Shown here one piece after another: positions 1 to 6,466 of a stretch of 6,495 bases of DNA. The position numbers were made by a program, and so were the translations under genes. The stretch comes from Neisseriaceae bacterium (GTDB taxonomy: Bacteria > Pseudomonadota > Gammaproteobacteria > Burkholderiales > UBA11063): contig CANISK010000087.1 of the NCBI GenBank assembly GCA_947470205.1, positions 1 to 6,495 on the forward strand. Direction: 5' to 3'. Under the pieces are notes generated by a model. The model searched no databases. It was given only the letters and a program-made list of their open reading frames with translations, and was not told the DNA's origin. Positions within the stretch are counted from its first letter, which is position 1, and every line of letters starts with the position of its first letter.

Positions 1-89
1 ATATGTATATTCAGAGCATAGAATCTAATGAAAAAAAGATGTTTCAGTATATTTATGAAAATAATAACGATGGTAAGTTAGTGGCTTAG
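1..89 (+). CDS. possible 3' end of an upstream gene (partial)
   Basis: The reading frame starting at base 3 is open from the left edge of the window to a TAG at 87-89. It gives about 28 residues rich in lysine, asparagine, tyrosine and glutamate, a composition like that of the next gene. The first full codon happens to be ATG, so a tiny complete ORF is possible, but the tail of a gene that begins outside the window is the simpler reading. No family can be recognised from so few residues. A competing 17-codon ORF (28-81) lies in another frame. Confidence is low because a stretch this short can be open by chance in AT-rich DNA. Confidence 0.3.
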   Translation, partial: MYIQSIESNEKKMFQYIYENNNDGKLVA

Positions 90-120
90 GTTTGTTTCTA
101 TAAAGTGGTGAAAATTTGTC

Positions 121-1008
121 TTGACAAATGGGTGCACTATAAAGCAAGAGCTTGAGGAAGTTAAAAATGTTATTAATGATATTCAAAAGGATGAAAAATT
201 TTGTGTTTATCTAGCCACACCTAAAGGTAAACATGATAACAAAAGGTTAAAAGATCTTACTAATAGACTAAATACTCGTGTTAATAATATTGACGAGCTC
301 ATTAAGTCTTCAGAATTTAAGAAAAAAGATATAGAAGAGTTTCTTAAACCTCAGTTTCCTGATGGGAATGATGTGTTTGCTGTTGTTGATAGCATGGCAG
401 ATGACGAACTTGATCTCGCAATGCAATTAACATCATTTTTAGGGGCTGATAAAGGAAAAAAAGCATGGAGTGATAAGGGCAGTCCACATAAAAATTTTGT
501 TCAAAAAGTTTATCGACCTCAAGAAGTCTCATGTGTTAAAGAAAATCTCAGTACAAATTTAGAACTAACAAATGAAGATCAAAATACATTAAAAGCAATC
601 AATTATAAGAATTTTGATATGATGGGTCAATTTTCCTCTATTGGATATACAAAAAATGAAAGCGGCAAAATAGCCGAATTCAGAATGATTCATCCTATTA
701 TTGATTACTTGATACAGAGTTATCAATCTCCTCAATCTATGAAAGACGGGGAAATAGAGCATACACAATTTCAACCAGGGAATGTTTTAGATGATGACAA
801 AACTAGTAAAACGACGAAAAAAGCTGAAGCGTGTCCTATGAAAGCAATGAATTTATTGTTTCTTACAGAACAAAAAGAACGTTATGATGTATATAAAGAT
901 AATAAGCAAAATATTGACAAAGTATTAGAGAAAGTTGCCCAGTGTCATAATAATACACTACATATTATGGGAAGTAATGGTTCTAGAAATGGTCTTTATG
1001 ATTTATAA
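121..1008 (+). CDS. hypothetical protein, lysine/asparagine-rich, TTG start
   Basis: I do not recognise this 295-residue protein. Seen in the sequence: no signal peptide and no membrane segment, so it is likely soluble. Residues about 8-75 are highly charged and helical in character, with a probable coiled coil. A hydrophobic patch follows at 85-108 and a lysine/aspartate-rich linker near 222-236. It has several cysteines (5, 28, 138, 238, 275). The start is uncertain: an in-frame TGA at 109-111 limits the gene, and TTG at 121 is the only plausible start near the 5' end, because the first internal ATG comes at codon 92. The only ribosome-binding hint is a weak GGTG at 107-110. A TATAAA at 99-104 could be a -10 element but has no good -35 partner. 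The gene ends in TAA directly before a stem-loop. In a host-associated bacterium a protein like this could be a secreted effector, but nothing in the sequence proves that; a 5'-degraded gene is the other possibility. Confidence 0.72.
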   Translation: MTNGCTIKQELEEVKNVINDIQKDEKFCVYLATPKGKHDNKRLKDLTNRLNTRVNNIDELIKSSEFKKKDIEEFLKPQFPDGNDVFAVVDSMADDELDLAMQLTSFLGADKGKKAWSDKGSPHKNFVQKVYRPQEVSCVKENLSTNLELTNEDQNTLKAINYKNFDMMGQFSSIGYTKNESGKIAEFRMIHPIIDYLIQSYQSPQSMKDGEIEHTQFQPGNVLDDDKTSKTTKKAEACPMKAMNLLFLTEQKERYDVYKDNKQNIDKVLEKVAQCHNNTLHIMGSNGSRNGLYDL

Positions 1009-1041
1009 AAACTCTCGGGGTGATAAAAATCCCAAGAGTTT
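1009..1041 (+). terminator. stem-loop after the 121-1008 gene
   Basis: Immediately after the TAA, an 11-base arm (1009-1019) pairs with 1031-1041, with one C/A mismatch in the middle and an 11-nt loop. The GGG/CCC core is unusually GC-rich for this region. The run of T is weak (three T, then ATAATATCTTT), so termination may be partial. The same tail sequence follows the stronger hairpin at 1246-1281. Confidence 0.55.
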
Positions 1042-1070
1042 ATAATATCTTTAGATAATAAAAAAATGAC
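1039..1070. repeat. terminator-tail repeat, copy 1
   Basis: The 12 bases TTTATAATATCT, then a short variable part, then GATAATAAA and TGAC, recur in the same order at 1279-1307. Copy 1 differs by a few substitutions and a longer A run. Each copy directly follows a stem-loop whose right arm ends in T, so the repeated unit may include the hairpin (1009-1070 against 1246-1307). Confidence 0.45.
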
Positions 1071-1125
1071 GTTTGAAGTGTCTAATTTACTAAGATAATA
1101 TATATTTGTTGATTATTATTAACAC

Positions 1126-1154
1126 TTGTAAATCCCTCGCATATCCTGTATAAT
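1126..1154 (+). promoter_or_regulatory. sigma70-type promoter for a possible small RNA
   Basis: A perfect -10 hexamer, TATAAT (1149-1154), lies exactly 17 bases downstream of TTGTAA (1126-1131), which matches the -35 consensus at four of six positions. The predicted transcription start is near 1161. No start codon with a usable ORF lies between here and the hairpin at 1246, so this promoter does not serve a protein gene in its direct path. In AT-rich DNA a TATAAT can arise by chance; the correct spacing and the downstream terminator raise its credibility. Confidence 0.5.
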
Positions 1155-1160
1155 ATTACC

Positions 1161-1285
1161 TTATAAAGATTTATTTATCAGGTTTATCTATTGATAAAAT
1201 AAAGCAATTAAAAGAAGACACACAACAAATAAGACATTAAAAATAAAAAACCCTCAGAATAACAAAATTCTGAGGGTTTTTATAA
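1161..1285 (+). ncRNA. candidate small RNA between promoter and intrinsic terminator
   Basis: This is inferred from layout only. A promoter (1126-1154) and a perfect stem-loop with a T run (1246-1281) bracket about 125 bases that contain no ATG or GTG and one TTG that leads to a stop after three codons. The predicted RNA has a 5' AT-rich hairpin (1170-1180 with 1192-1203, one bulged A, 11-nt loop), an A-rich single-stranded middle (about 1204-1245) and a 3' terminator hairpin. That order resembles Hfq-dependent small RNAs. I recognise no known RNA family. Its 3' end would be complementary to the 3' end of rpsI mRNA, because the same hairpin terminates both strands. Confidence 0.35.
1246..1281 (-). 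terminator. intrinsic terminator of rpsI, probably bidirectional
   Basis: This is a perfect 15-bp inverted repeat (1246-1260 with 1267-1281) around a 6-nt loop, with a GC-richer core CCCTCAG/CTGAGGG. On the minus strand it lies 25 bases after the rpsI stop and runs into six T followed by ATTTTT, a strong terminator. On the plus strand it ends in five T and would terminate any transcript from the promoter at 1126-1154. Confidence 0.88.
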
Positions 1286-1307
1286 TATCTATACGATAAT
1301 AAATGAC
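1279..1307. repeat. terminator-tail repeat, copy 2
   Basis: This is the second copy of the motif seen at 1039-1070: TTTATAATATCT, a short variable part, GATAATAAA and TGAC. It spans the gap between the bidirectional terminator and the rpsI stop codon and touches the stop's last base on the plus strand. Confidence 0.45.
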
Positions 1308-1702
1308 TATCGTTTAGAGAATTGTTTACGTCTACGCGCTTTTCTAAATCCACATTTTTTACGTTCTACAATACGCGAATCGCGAGTAACAAATCCAGCT
1401 TTAGATAGCGTAGGTTTTAGATCTGGATTGAAATCAATCAACGCACGGGTGATACCATGTTTGATGGCGCCAGCCTGACCAGATTCACCACCACCATTTA
1501 CAGTGATATACATATCAAATGTAGTGGCATGTTGGGTAAGTTCAAGTGGTTGAAGTAAAATCATACAGTTGGTTTGACGTGAGAAATATTTGTTATATTC
1601 CAAGTTGTTCACCATAATTTTACCAGTACCAGTTTTGATAAAAACACGCGCAACAGAGCTTTTTCTTTTGCCTGTGCCGTAGTATTGTTGTTTATCGCTC
1701 AT
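1307..1702 (-). CDS. rpsI: 30S ribosomal protein S9
   Basis: S9 binds 16S rRNA in the head of the small subunit, and its C-terminal tail reaches towards the P-site tRNA. The 131-residue product has the usual family length (130 in E. coli). Visible hallmarks are [15 protein letters not shown] near residues 7-21, the family signature [11 protein letters not shown] at 70-80 followed by [18 protein letters not shown] at 101-110, and a basic tail ending in the conserved SKR. The ATG is supported by AGGA (plus-strand 1713-1716), 10 bases upstream, which overlaps the rplM stop codon. This suggests translational coupling to rplM. A strong terminator follows the TAG, so the sspA/sspB genes that follow rpsI in E. 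coli are not in this operon. Identification is secure. Confidence 0.98.
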   Translation of the reverse strand: MSDKQQYYGTGKRKSSVARVFIKTGTGKIMVNNLEYNKYFSRQTNCMILLQPLELTQHATTFDMYITVNGGGESGQAGAIKHGITRALIDFNPDLKPTLSKAGFVTRDSRIVERKKCGFRKARRRKQFSKR

Positions 1703-1712
1703 AAATTACAAT

Positions 1713-1716
1713 TCCT
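1713..1716 (-). promoter_or_regulatory. rpsI ribosome binding site overlapping the rplM stop
   Basis: On the minus strand, TAGGA holds both the rplM stop (TAG, 1715-1717) and the AGGA that precedes the rpsI ATG by 10 bases. Ribosomes ending on rplM would sit on the rpsI initiation region, which fits equal output of L13 and S9. Confidence 0.7.
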
Positions 1717-2146
1717 ATTCAATATTAAGAGTTTTGGGTTGTTGTGCAGTATGTGGGTGAGTATTACCTGCATACACTTTTAGTTTTTTAATCATAGCAT
1801 AACCTAAAGGGCCTTTGGGTAACATTCCCTGTACTGCTTTGATAAGAATTCTTTCTGGATGTTTGTCTAACAATTTTTCAAATGTAGTAGAGTATATTCC
1901 ACCAGGGTACCCAGTATGACGATAATATAGTTTTTGTAAAGTTTTTTTACCGGTAACTACTAGTTTTTCTACGTTAGTAACCACTATAAAATCTCCAGTG
2001 TCCATATGCGGAGTAAAAATTGGTTTATGTTTTCCACGGAGAATATGTGCAATTTTAGTTGCCATACGTCCTAAAATTTTATTTTCTGCATCAACAACAA
2101 ACCATTCATGAGTGATATCAGAAGGTTTTGCTGAAAAAGTTTTCAT
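1715..2146 (-). CDS. rplM: 50S ribosomal protein L13
   Basis: L13 is an early-assembly protein of the large subunit that binds 23S rRNA. The 143-residue length matches the gammaproteobacterial form (142 in E. coli). Visible family blocks are MKTFSAKP at the N-terminus, WFVVDA, LGRMAT near 25-30, [18 protein letters not shown] at 36-53, [10 protein letters not shown] at 74-83, [12 protein letters not shown] at 104-115 and KLKVYAG at 121-127, followed by an AQQP tail. The ATG has AGGA (plus-strand 2156-2159) 9 bases upstream. It is the first gene of the rplM-rpsI operon, 12 bases from rpsI, and is divergent from the tviB-pgi operon. In E. coli L13 represses its own operon through the rplM leader; the leader here also looks structured. 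Identification is secure. Confidence 0.98.
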   Translation of the reverse strand: MKTFSAKPSDITHEWFVVDAENKILGRMATKIAHILRGKHKPIFTPHMDTGDFIVVTNVEKLVVTGKKTLQKLYYRHTGYPGGIYSTTFEKLLDKHPERILIKAVQGMLPKGPLGYAMIKKLKVYAGNTHPHTAQQPKTLNIE

Positions 2147-2206
2147 TATATTTATTCCTAATAAAAATAAGTATTATCTAACCAAGGGCTTACATACAAA
2201 ATGTTT

Positions 2207-2254
2207 GCCACCCAAAATGGTTTCCACCTTTTGGTAACGGTTTTTTGGTGGTAA
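2207..2254 (-). promoter_or_regulatory. structured rplM mRNA leader, candidate L13 operator
   Basis: The predicted rplM transcript has a leader of about 108 nt. Near its 5' end, CCACC (plus-strand 2247-2251) can pair with either of two GGTGG copies (2224-2228 or 2208-2212). Pairing with the distal copy is extended by AAAA/TTTT past one bulged G. A third option pairs CCAAAA with TTTTGG (2229-2234 with 2212-2217). These foldings exclude one another. Autoregulation by L13 through the leader is known in E. coli; that this hairpin is the operator is an inference. Confidence 0.45.
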
Positions 2255-2260
2255 GGAGCT

Positions 2261-2290
2261 ATTTTATCATGAATAATACCCAATAATCAA
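2261..2290 (-). promoter_or_regulatory. rplM-rpsI promoter
   Basis: On the minus strand, TTGATT (plus-strand 2285-2290) is followed after 18 bases by TAAAAT (2261-2266), a five-of-six -10 match. TG lies one base before it, making an extended -10 (TGATAAAAT). The predicted start is near 2254. No better candidate was seen between rplM and tviB on this strand. Confidence 0.55.
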
Positions 2291-2298
2291 GTTTTATA

Positions 2299-2307
2299 TG
2301 TTAAAAT
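2299..2307 (+). promoter_or_regulatory. possible extended -10 promoter of tviB-pgi
   Basis: TGTTAAAAT is an extended -10 element (TG, one base, then a five-of-six hexamer). No convincing -35 lies 16-18 bases upstream, which extended -10 promoters can tolerate. It would give a leader of about 48 nt. A TTGGAT at 2309-2314 is an alternative -35 but lacks a good -10 at normal distance. No clear Shine-Dalgarno precedes the tviB ATG. Confidence 0.3.
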
Positions 2308-2361
2308 CTTGGATTATATTATTTAACAATAAAAATCAATACAAAAAGATATCATAAGTAT

Positions 2362-3651
2362 ATGCAAAAACATAATCGTAAAATAGCGGTAATTGGACTT
2401 GGGTATGTAGGGCTTCCTGTTGTTGTAGCGTTTGGTAAAAATAGTCATTGTGTTGGCTTCGATATTGACGAAACGCGTATTTTAGCACTTAAAAATCATC
2501 AAGATATAACACGAGAAGTATCTATCGATGACCTTAAAACCACTGATGTATTATACACAACCAATATAAATTATCTCAAAACAAGAGATTTTTATATAGT
2601 GGCAGTCCCAACTCCAGTCGATATAGGAAGACGCCCAGACCTAACTTTACTCGAAAAAGCGTCAAAAACAGTAGGTAGCGTACTTAAAAAAGGGGACATA
2701 GTGGTTTTTGAATCCACTGTATACCCAGGGGTTACTGAAGATATCTGTGTGCCGATTTTAGAACATACTTCACAGTTAAAATATGGAGTAGATTTTAGTG
2801 TTGGTTATTCACCAGAGCGAATAAACCCTGGAGATAAAGATAAAACATTTGTAAACATCATTAAAGTTGTATCAGGCTCGGATAAAATCACCCTAGAGAT
2901 TATCGCCAATGTTTATAAATCTGTAGTAACGGCTGGTGTATATTTGGCGAGTAGCATTAAAGTGGCTGAGGCTTCTAAAGTGATAGAAAATACTCAAAGA
3001 GACTTAAATATATCACTTATGAATGAACTTGCGGTGATATTTGAACGGATGCAAATTGATACTATGGATGTATTAGAAGCGGCCGCTACTAAATGGAATT
3101 TTCTTCCATTTAAACCAGGGCTAGTAGGGGGGCATTGTATTGGAGTAGATCCATATTACCTTACGTACAAAGCGGAGCTTTTGGGTTACATACCGCAAGT
3201 AATTTTATCTGGGCGAAGAATAAATGACAACATGGGGCGTTATATAGCAAGACGTGCAGTTAAAAAACTAATGCAATTACATCGCCCAATGCAAAATCTA
3301 AAAGCAATTGTATTTGGGTTTACCTTTAAAGAAAATTGCCCAGATGTTAGAAACTCTAAAGTCATTGATATTGTAAATGAGTTAAAGGATTATAATATTT
3401 CGGTGGATATTTACGACCCATTTGCAGACATAAAAGCTGTAAAACATGAATATGGGGTAACGTTAACCACATGGGATGACCTCCCTCACGCAGATTTACT
3501 TATTATCGCCGTGTCTCACCAGATATTTAAAAATATGCCCATCAAACAGTTACAAGAAAAGCTCACCCCAAATGCACTAATTTTTGATGTGAAGTCAATT
3601 TTAAATATAGAAGAAATAACAAGTCTAGGCTACACCTTATGTAGATTATAA
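2362..3651 (+). CDS. tviB: UDP-N-acetylglucosamine 6-dehydrogenase, TviB/WbpO family
   Basis: This NAD-dependent enzyme oxidises C6 of a UDP-sugar, most likely UDP-GlcNAc to its uronic acid, in the cytoplasm, for O-antigen or capsule synthesis. The 429 residues match the family length (about 425). In order: the Rossmann NAD motif GLGYVGLP at 12-19; AVPTPVD at 81-87; FESTVYPG at 116-123; YSPERINPGD at 149-158; SIKVAEASKVIENTQRD at 198-214 with the conserved Lys206; GLVGGHCIGVDPYY at 253-266 with the catalytic Cys259; and the C-terminal UDP-binding block GFTFKENCPDVRNSK at 319-333. FLPFKPGLVGGHCIGVDPYYLT and SIKVAEA-KVIENTQRDLNI closely resemble Salmonella TviB, as I recall that sequence, which separates it from plain UDP-glucose dehydrogenases. 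All catalytic residues are present. It lies 13 bases before pgi, in a likely operon. The exact substrate (GlcNAc or GalNAc) cannot be fixed from sequence; the 4-epimerase partner TviC is not in the window. Confidence 0.93.
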   Translation: MQKHNRKIAVIGLGYVGLPVVVAFGKNSHCVGFDIDETRILALKNHQDITREVSIDDLKTTDVLYTTNINYLKTRDFYIVAVPTPVDIGRRPDLTLLEKASKTVGSVLKKGDIVVFESTVYPGVTEDICVPILEHTSQLKYGVDFSVGYSPERINPGDKDKTFVNIIKVVSGSDKITLEIIANVYKSVVTAGVYLASSIKVAEASKVIENTQRDLNISLMNELAVIFERMQIDTMDVLEAAATKWNFLPFKPGLVGGHCIGVDPYYLTYKAELLGYIPQVILSGRRINDNMGRYIARRAVKKLMQLHRPMQNLKAIVFGFTFKENCPDVRNSKVIDIVNELKDYNISVDIYDPFADIKAVKHEYGVTLTTWDDLPHADLLIIAVSHQIFKNMPIKQLQEKLTPNALIFDVKSILNIEEITSLGYTLCRL

Positions 3652-3664
3652 AAAGTGATAAATT

Positions 3665-5296
3665 ATGAATAATTACCCATCATATACAGCACTTAAAGAA
3701 CACTTTCAACACATCTCAAGCTACACGTTAAATGATTTATTTAAGTCAGATCCAAACAGGGGAGATGAGTTTATATTATCATTAGATAATCTCAGTATAG
3801 ATTTCTCAAAAAATAATATCACAGAAGATACGTTAAATCTTCTTATCAAACTTGCCCAAGACACAAATTTATCACAAAAAATAAAACACATGTTTTTAGG
3901 TGTAAAAATTAACCAAACAGAAGATAGGGCAGTATCCCATACAACTCTAAGGGCACAAAATAAAGATAAAGACACTTTAGACATGTTTTTACACATGAAG
4001 TTATTTGTAGAAAATATACATAATCTGATACACGTTGGGTTTACCAGTAAACCAATAACCGATATAGTAAATATAGGAATTGGAGGCTCGGACTTAGGGC
4101 CAGTATTGGCGTGTAATGCTCTTACACCATACAAAACCTCAAATCTCAACGTACATTTTATATCCACCATAGATCCATATCAAATATGTACCACATTGGA
4201 GGCATTAAACCCAGAAACCACATTGTTTATAATATCCTCTAAAACATTTACCACAGTGGAAACCATGACAAATGCACATACCGCTCGTGAGTGGTTTTTG
4301 TCATATGCAAAAGATACAAAATATATTTGCCATCATTTTGTCGCATGTTCAACCAATATAACCGAAACTACCAAATTTGGTATTGACATAAAAAATGTAT
4401 TTGCCTTTCCAGATACCATAGGTGGTAGATATAGCTTGTTTTCCAGTATCGGTCTATCTATTATGTTATATATTGGATATGACAACTTCATGCAAATGTT
4501 AAATGGTGCACATACTATGGATGTGCATTTTGAGAATGTGACAGACTATAGAAAAAATATCCCAGTTATATTGGGGCTCATTAGTATCTGGTATACTAAT
4601 TTTTATCATTACCACACTCATATAATATCACCGTATAACATAAAACTAAAACATCTACCAGCATATATCCAACAACTGATGATGGAGAGTAATGGTAAAT
4701 CTGTGGATATAGAGGGGAACCGCATATCTTATGACACATGTCCAATAATATGGGGAGACCACGGCATAAATGGACAACATGCATATTATCAGTTGCTCCA
4801 TCAGGGCACATCAATAAATCCAATGGATATTATTATTGCATTAAAAGATACAGTGCATCCATCAAATAAACTAACAACGATACAAAACCACAATGATATT
4901 TTAGTTGCAAATGCATTTGCCCAGGCTGAAGCATTAATGAATGGTAAAACAATGTTAGAAATACAAAATGAACTTATTCAACAAGGGCTATCACTTGAGA
5001 AAGCCACATATTTCGCCAAACACAAAACTTTTGAAGGCAATAGACCAAGCACAATGATTTCATTTTTAGAGCTCACCCCATATAATCTTGGGATGTTAAT
5101 CGCCCTATATGAACATAAAACGTTTGTCATGGGGGCAATATGGAATATAAACTCTTTTGACCAAATGGGTGTGGAATTGGGGAAGAAATTAGCAAATACT
5201 ATCTATAAAGATATAGTTACCAAAAATGTTAGCACACACGACAGCTCCACTACAAATCTAATACGCAAATATTTAGATTCCATCCATCATTCATAA
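3665..5296 (+). CDS. pgi: glucose-6-phosphate isomerase
   Basis: It interconverts glucose-6-phosphate and fructose-6-phosphate in the cytoplasm, linking glycolysis and gluconeogenesis to amino-sugar synthesis. At 543 residues it is the long bacterial type (549 in E. coli). Visible motifs are TEDRAVSHTTLR at 85-96; the phosphate-binding IGIGGSDLGP at 137-146; SSKTFTT at 191-197; the family signature DTIGGRYSLFSSIG at 250-263 with Arg255; catalytic Glu341 (MMESNGK); catalytic His372 (GQHAYYQ); and the second signature ending FDQMGVELGKK with Lys507. All active-site residues are present, so it should be functional. The ATG sits 13 bases after tviB with only a weak AAGTGA upstream, consistent with co-transcription. 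Pairing of a nucleotide-sugar dehydrogenase gene with pgi is also known from Acinetobacter capsule loci (ugd-gpi), which supports a role in polysaccharide precursor supply here. Confidence 0.97.
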   Translation: MNNYPSYTALKEHFQHISSYTLNDLFKSDPNRGDEFILSLDNLSIDFSKNNITEDTLNLLIKLAQDTNLSQKIKHMFLGVKINQTEDRAVSHTTLRAQNKDKDTLDMFLHMKLFVENIHNLIHVGFTSKPITDIVNIGIGGSDLGPVLACNALTPYKTSNLNVHFISTIDPYQICTTLEALNPETTLFIISSKTFTTVETMTNAHTAREWFLSYAKDTKYICHHFVACSTNITETTKFGIDIKNVFAFPDTIGGRYSLFSSIGLSIMLYIGYDNFMQMLNGAHTMDVHFENVTDYRKNIPVILGLISIWYTNFYHYHTHIISPYNIKLKHLPAYIQQLMMESNGKSVDIEGNRISYDTCPIIWGDHGINGQHAYYQLLHQGTSINPMDIIIALKDTVHPSNKLTTIQNHNDILVANAFAQAEALMNGKTMLEIQNELIQQGLSLEKATYFAKHKTFEGNRPSTMISFLELTPYNLGMLIALYEHKTFVMGAIWNINSFDQMGVELGKKLANTIYKDIVTKNVSTHDSSTTNLIRKYLDSIHHS

Positions 5297-5330
5297 AAGA
5301 TTATACTATTTTGCCCCAAAAAGTCTTTTA
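5294..5330. terminator. weak convergent stem-loop between pgi and the next gene
   Basis: The outer arms TAAAAGA (5294-5300) and TCTTTTA (5324-5330) enclose an inner stem (ACT, one bulged A, TTTTG pairing with CAAAAAGT, loop CCC). It covers the pgi stop and the last codons of the opposing gene. It is AT-rich and lacks a long T run on either strand, so it is at best a weak bidirectional terminator. Confidence 0.3.
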
Positions 5331-6466
5331 CATTCATAATACATCAAAACCACAGAAATGGTTGCATCTGGCATGAAATTATCGTATATATTTATCATTT
5401 GATCATCAAATAAACTATTTTTTTTATCCGATAGTAATGAATAAATATTGGAATATTTTAAAAATTCAATGGAAGGTGGTTTACCTTCTTGCATATAACT
5501 TTGTTCATAAGACTGAATGATGTGTTGAAGTAATTTTTTTCTCTGTTTCAATAACTGTTCTTTTATTGATTGTAAATATTTCTCTTGATTTGTTTCTGGG
5601 TTATTATTGTTTTTTAACGTTATATCAAGATTTGCATCTTTCAATGTTTTTATAATCAAATTCAGTTCAAGCTTATTTCGTTTAATCTCTTTTGTTAAAT
5701 TATCATCAACATCATGAATCTGCATTTGTTGATTTTGCATATTTATTTCTTGTTCAACATTTTCCACCAACTTATCAATATCTTTTTGTTTAACTTTTTT
5801 TATTGACGATTGTCCATTATTGATTTGTGGGTGATTTTTTTCTATTAACGATTCTCCCTTCAATAGAGTATTTTTAACATTTCTAAAATAATTATTCATA
5901 GCATTTAATACACCCTCACCGTTTAACGGATATGGAACTTTTTTGGCATCTCCATTTAATATAATTTGTTGACCACTTTCAAGCATTAAGTTATTTTGTG
6001 TAGTTTTTACTAATTTCTCTGACTTGATTTTGAAGGAATTGTATTGAATTTCTAGGAGCTCTTTAATTGAATCATCATCATTAATTGCCTGGTTTACAAT
6101 ATGCTGTATGTGCGCTTTAGCATCTTCATAGGGTGTCTCAATAAATATATCTCGAAGTTTAACTGTCATATTTGCCATTAAACCATCTTTAGTTTTTCTT
6201 ATTTCATACTTGCTGTTAATAAAATCTGTAATATTTTGGCGCAGTATGTCATCTGATATATTTTCACAGTTTAATAATTTTGTAAGTAATTCATCTGTAA
6301 ATTTCTCAAATTTTCGATCCAATTCTTTATATGCCTCAGTTTTTTCAATATTATTTGATAAAGTACCTGTATCAACAGTATTGTCTATTCGGTTTAATGC
6401 CATCATGATTTGTAAAGTAACAAAATCTTCTGATTGGTGTGTAATGGAGTAGTGAGGTATTGGCAT
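5306..6466 (-). CDS. hypothetical coiled-coil protein, possibly 5'-incomplete
   Basis: I do not recognise this protein. The 386 residues counted from the ATG are rich in lysine, asparagine, glutamine and isoleucine, with no signal peptide or membrane segment. Most of it looks helical: charged helices at about 36-160, a glycine-containing break at 164-186, and strong coiled-coil character at 222-278 and 295-322 around an asparagine run (285-289). The C-terminal 60 residues are more hydrophobic and aromatic. The start is doubtful. The frame stays open from the ATG to the right edge (nine more codons), and the ATG has no Shine-Dalgarno, so the gene may begin outside the window. It ends in TAG, 9 bases from the pgi stop, in convergent orientation. 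The composition suits a host-directed effector or a structural protein, but there is no direct evidence for either. Confidence 0.75.
   Translation of the reverse strand: MPIPHYSITHQSEDFVTLQIMMALNRIDNTVDTGTLSNNIEKTEAYKELDRKFEKFTDELLTKLLNCENISDDILRQNITDFINSKYEIRKTKDGLMANMTVKLRDIFIETPYEDAKAHIQHIVNQAINDDDSIKELLEIQYNSFKIKSEKLVKTTQNNLMLESGQQIILNGDAKKVPYPLNGEGVLNAMNNYFRNVKNTLLKGESLIEKNHPQINNGQSSIKKVKQKDIDKLVENVEQEINMQNQQMQIHDVDDNLTKEIKRNKLELNLIIKTLKDANLDITLKNNNNPETNQEKYLQSIKEQLLKQRKKLLQHIIQSYEQSYMQEGKPPSIEFLKYSNIYSLLSDKKNSLFDDQMINIYDNFMPDATISVVLMYYECKRLFGAK

Noticed and set aside
121..143. TTGACA at 121-126 followed by TATAAA at 138-143 as a promoter
   Set aside because: The spacer is only 11 bases, far from the 16-18 needed, and the elements lie inside the start of the orphan gene.
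344..774. Two minus-strand ORFs of 61-62 codons
   Set aside because: They lie opposite the 121-1008 gene, have no ribosome binding site or family resemblance, and read like antisense shadow frames.
1041..1046. TATAAT at 1041-1046 (and again at 1281-1286) as promoters
   Set aside because: Neither has a -35 element at 16-18 bases upstream; both belong to the tail repeat after a hairpin.
1066..1098. Ten-codon ORF starting ATGACG after the first stem-loop
   Set aside because: It is too short, has no ribosome binding site, and its ATG is part of the repeated tail motif.
1039..1130. Degenerate second copy of the rpsI 3' end
   Set aside because: The similarity to the rpsI region stops at the repeated tail (TGAC); beyond it the coding sequence of rpsI cannot be aligned convincingly.
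3721..4170. Minus-strand ORF of 149 codons
   Set aside because: It lies wholly opposite pgi, whose conserved motifs fix the coding strand; its cysteine- and serine-rich translation is typical of a shadow.
4596..4823. Minus-strand ORF of 75 codons
   Set aside because: It lies wholly within pgi on the opposite strand, across the catalytic Glu and His region.
6210..6452. Plus-strand ORF of 80 codons
   Set aside because: It is antisense to the start of the 5306-6466 gene, serine/phenylalanine-rich in the way expected of the complement of Lys/Glu/Asn codons.
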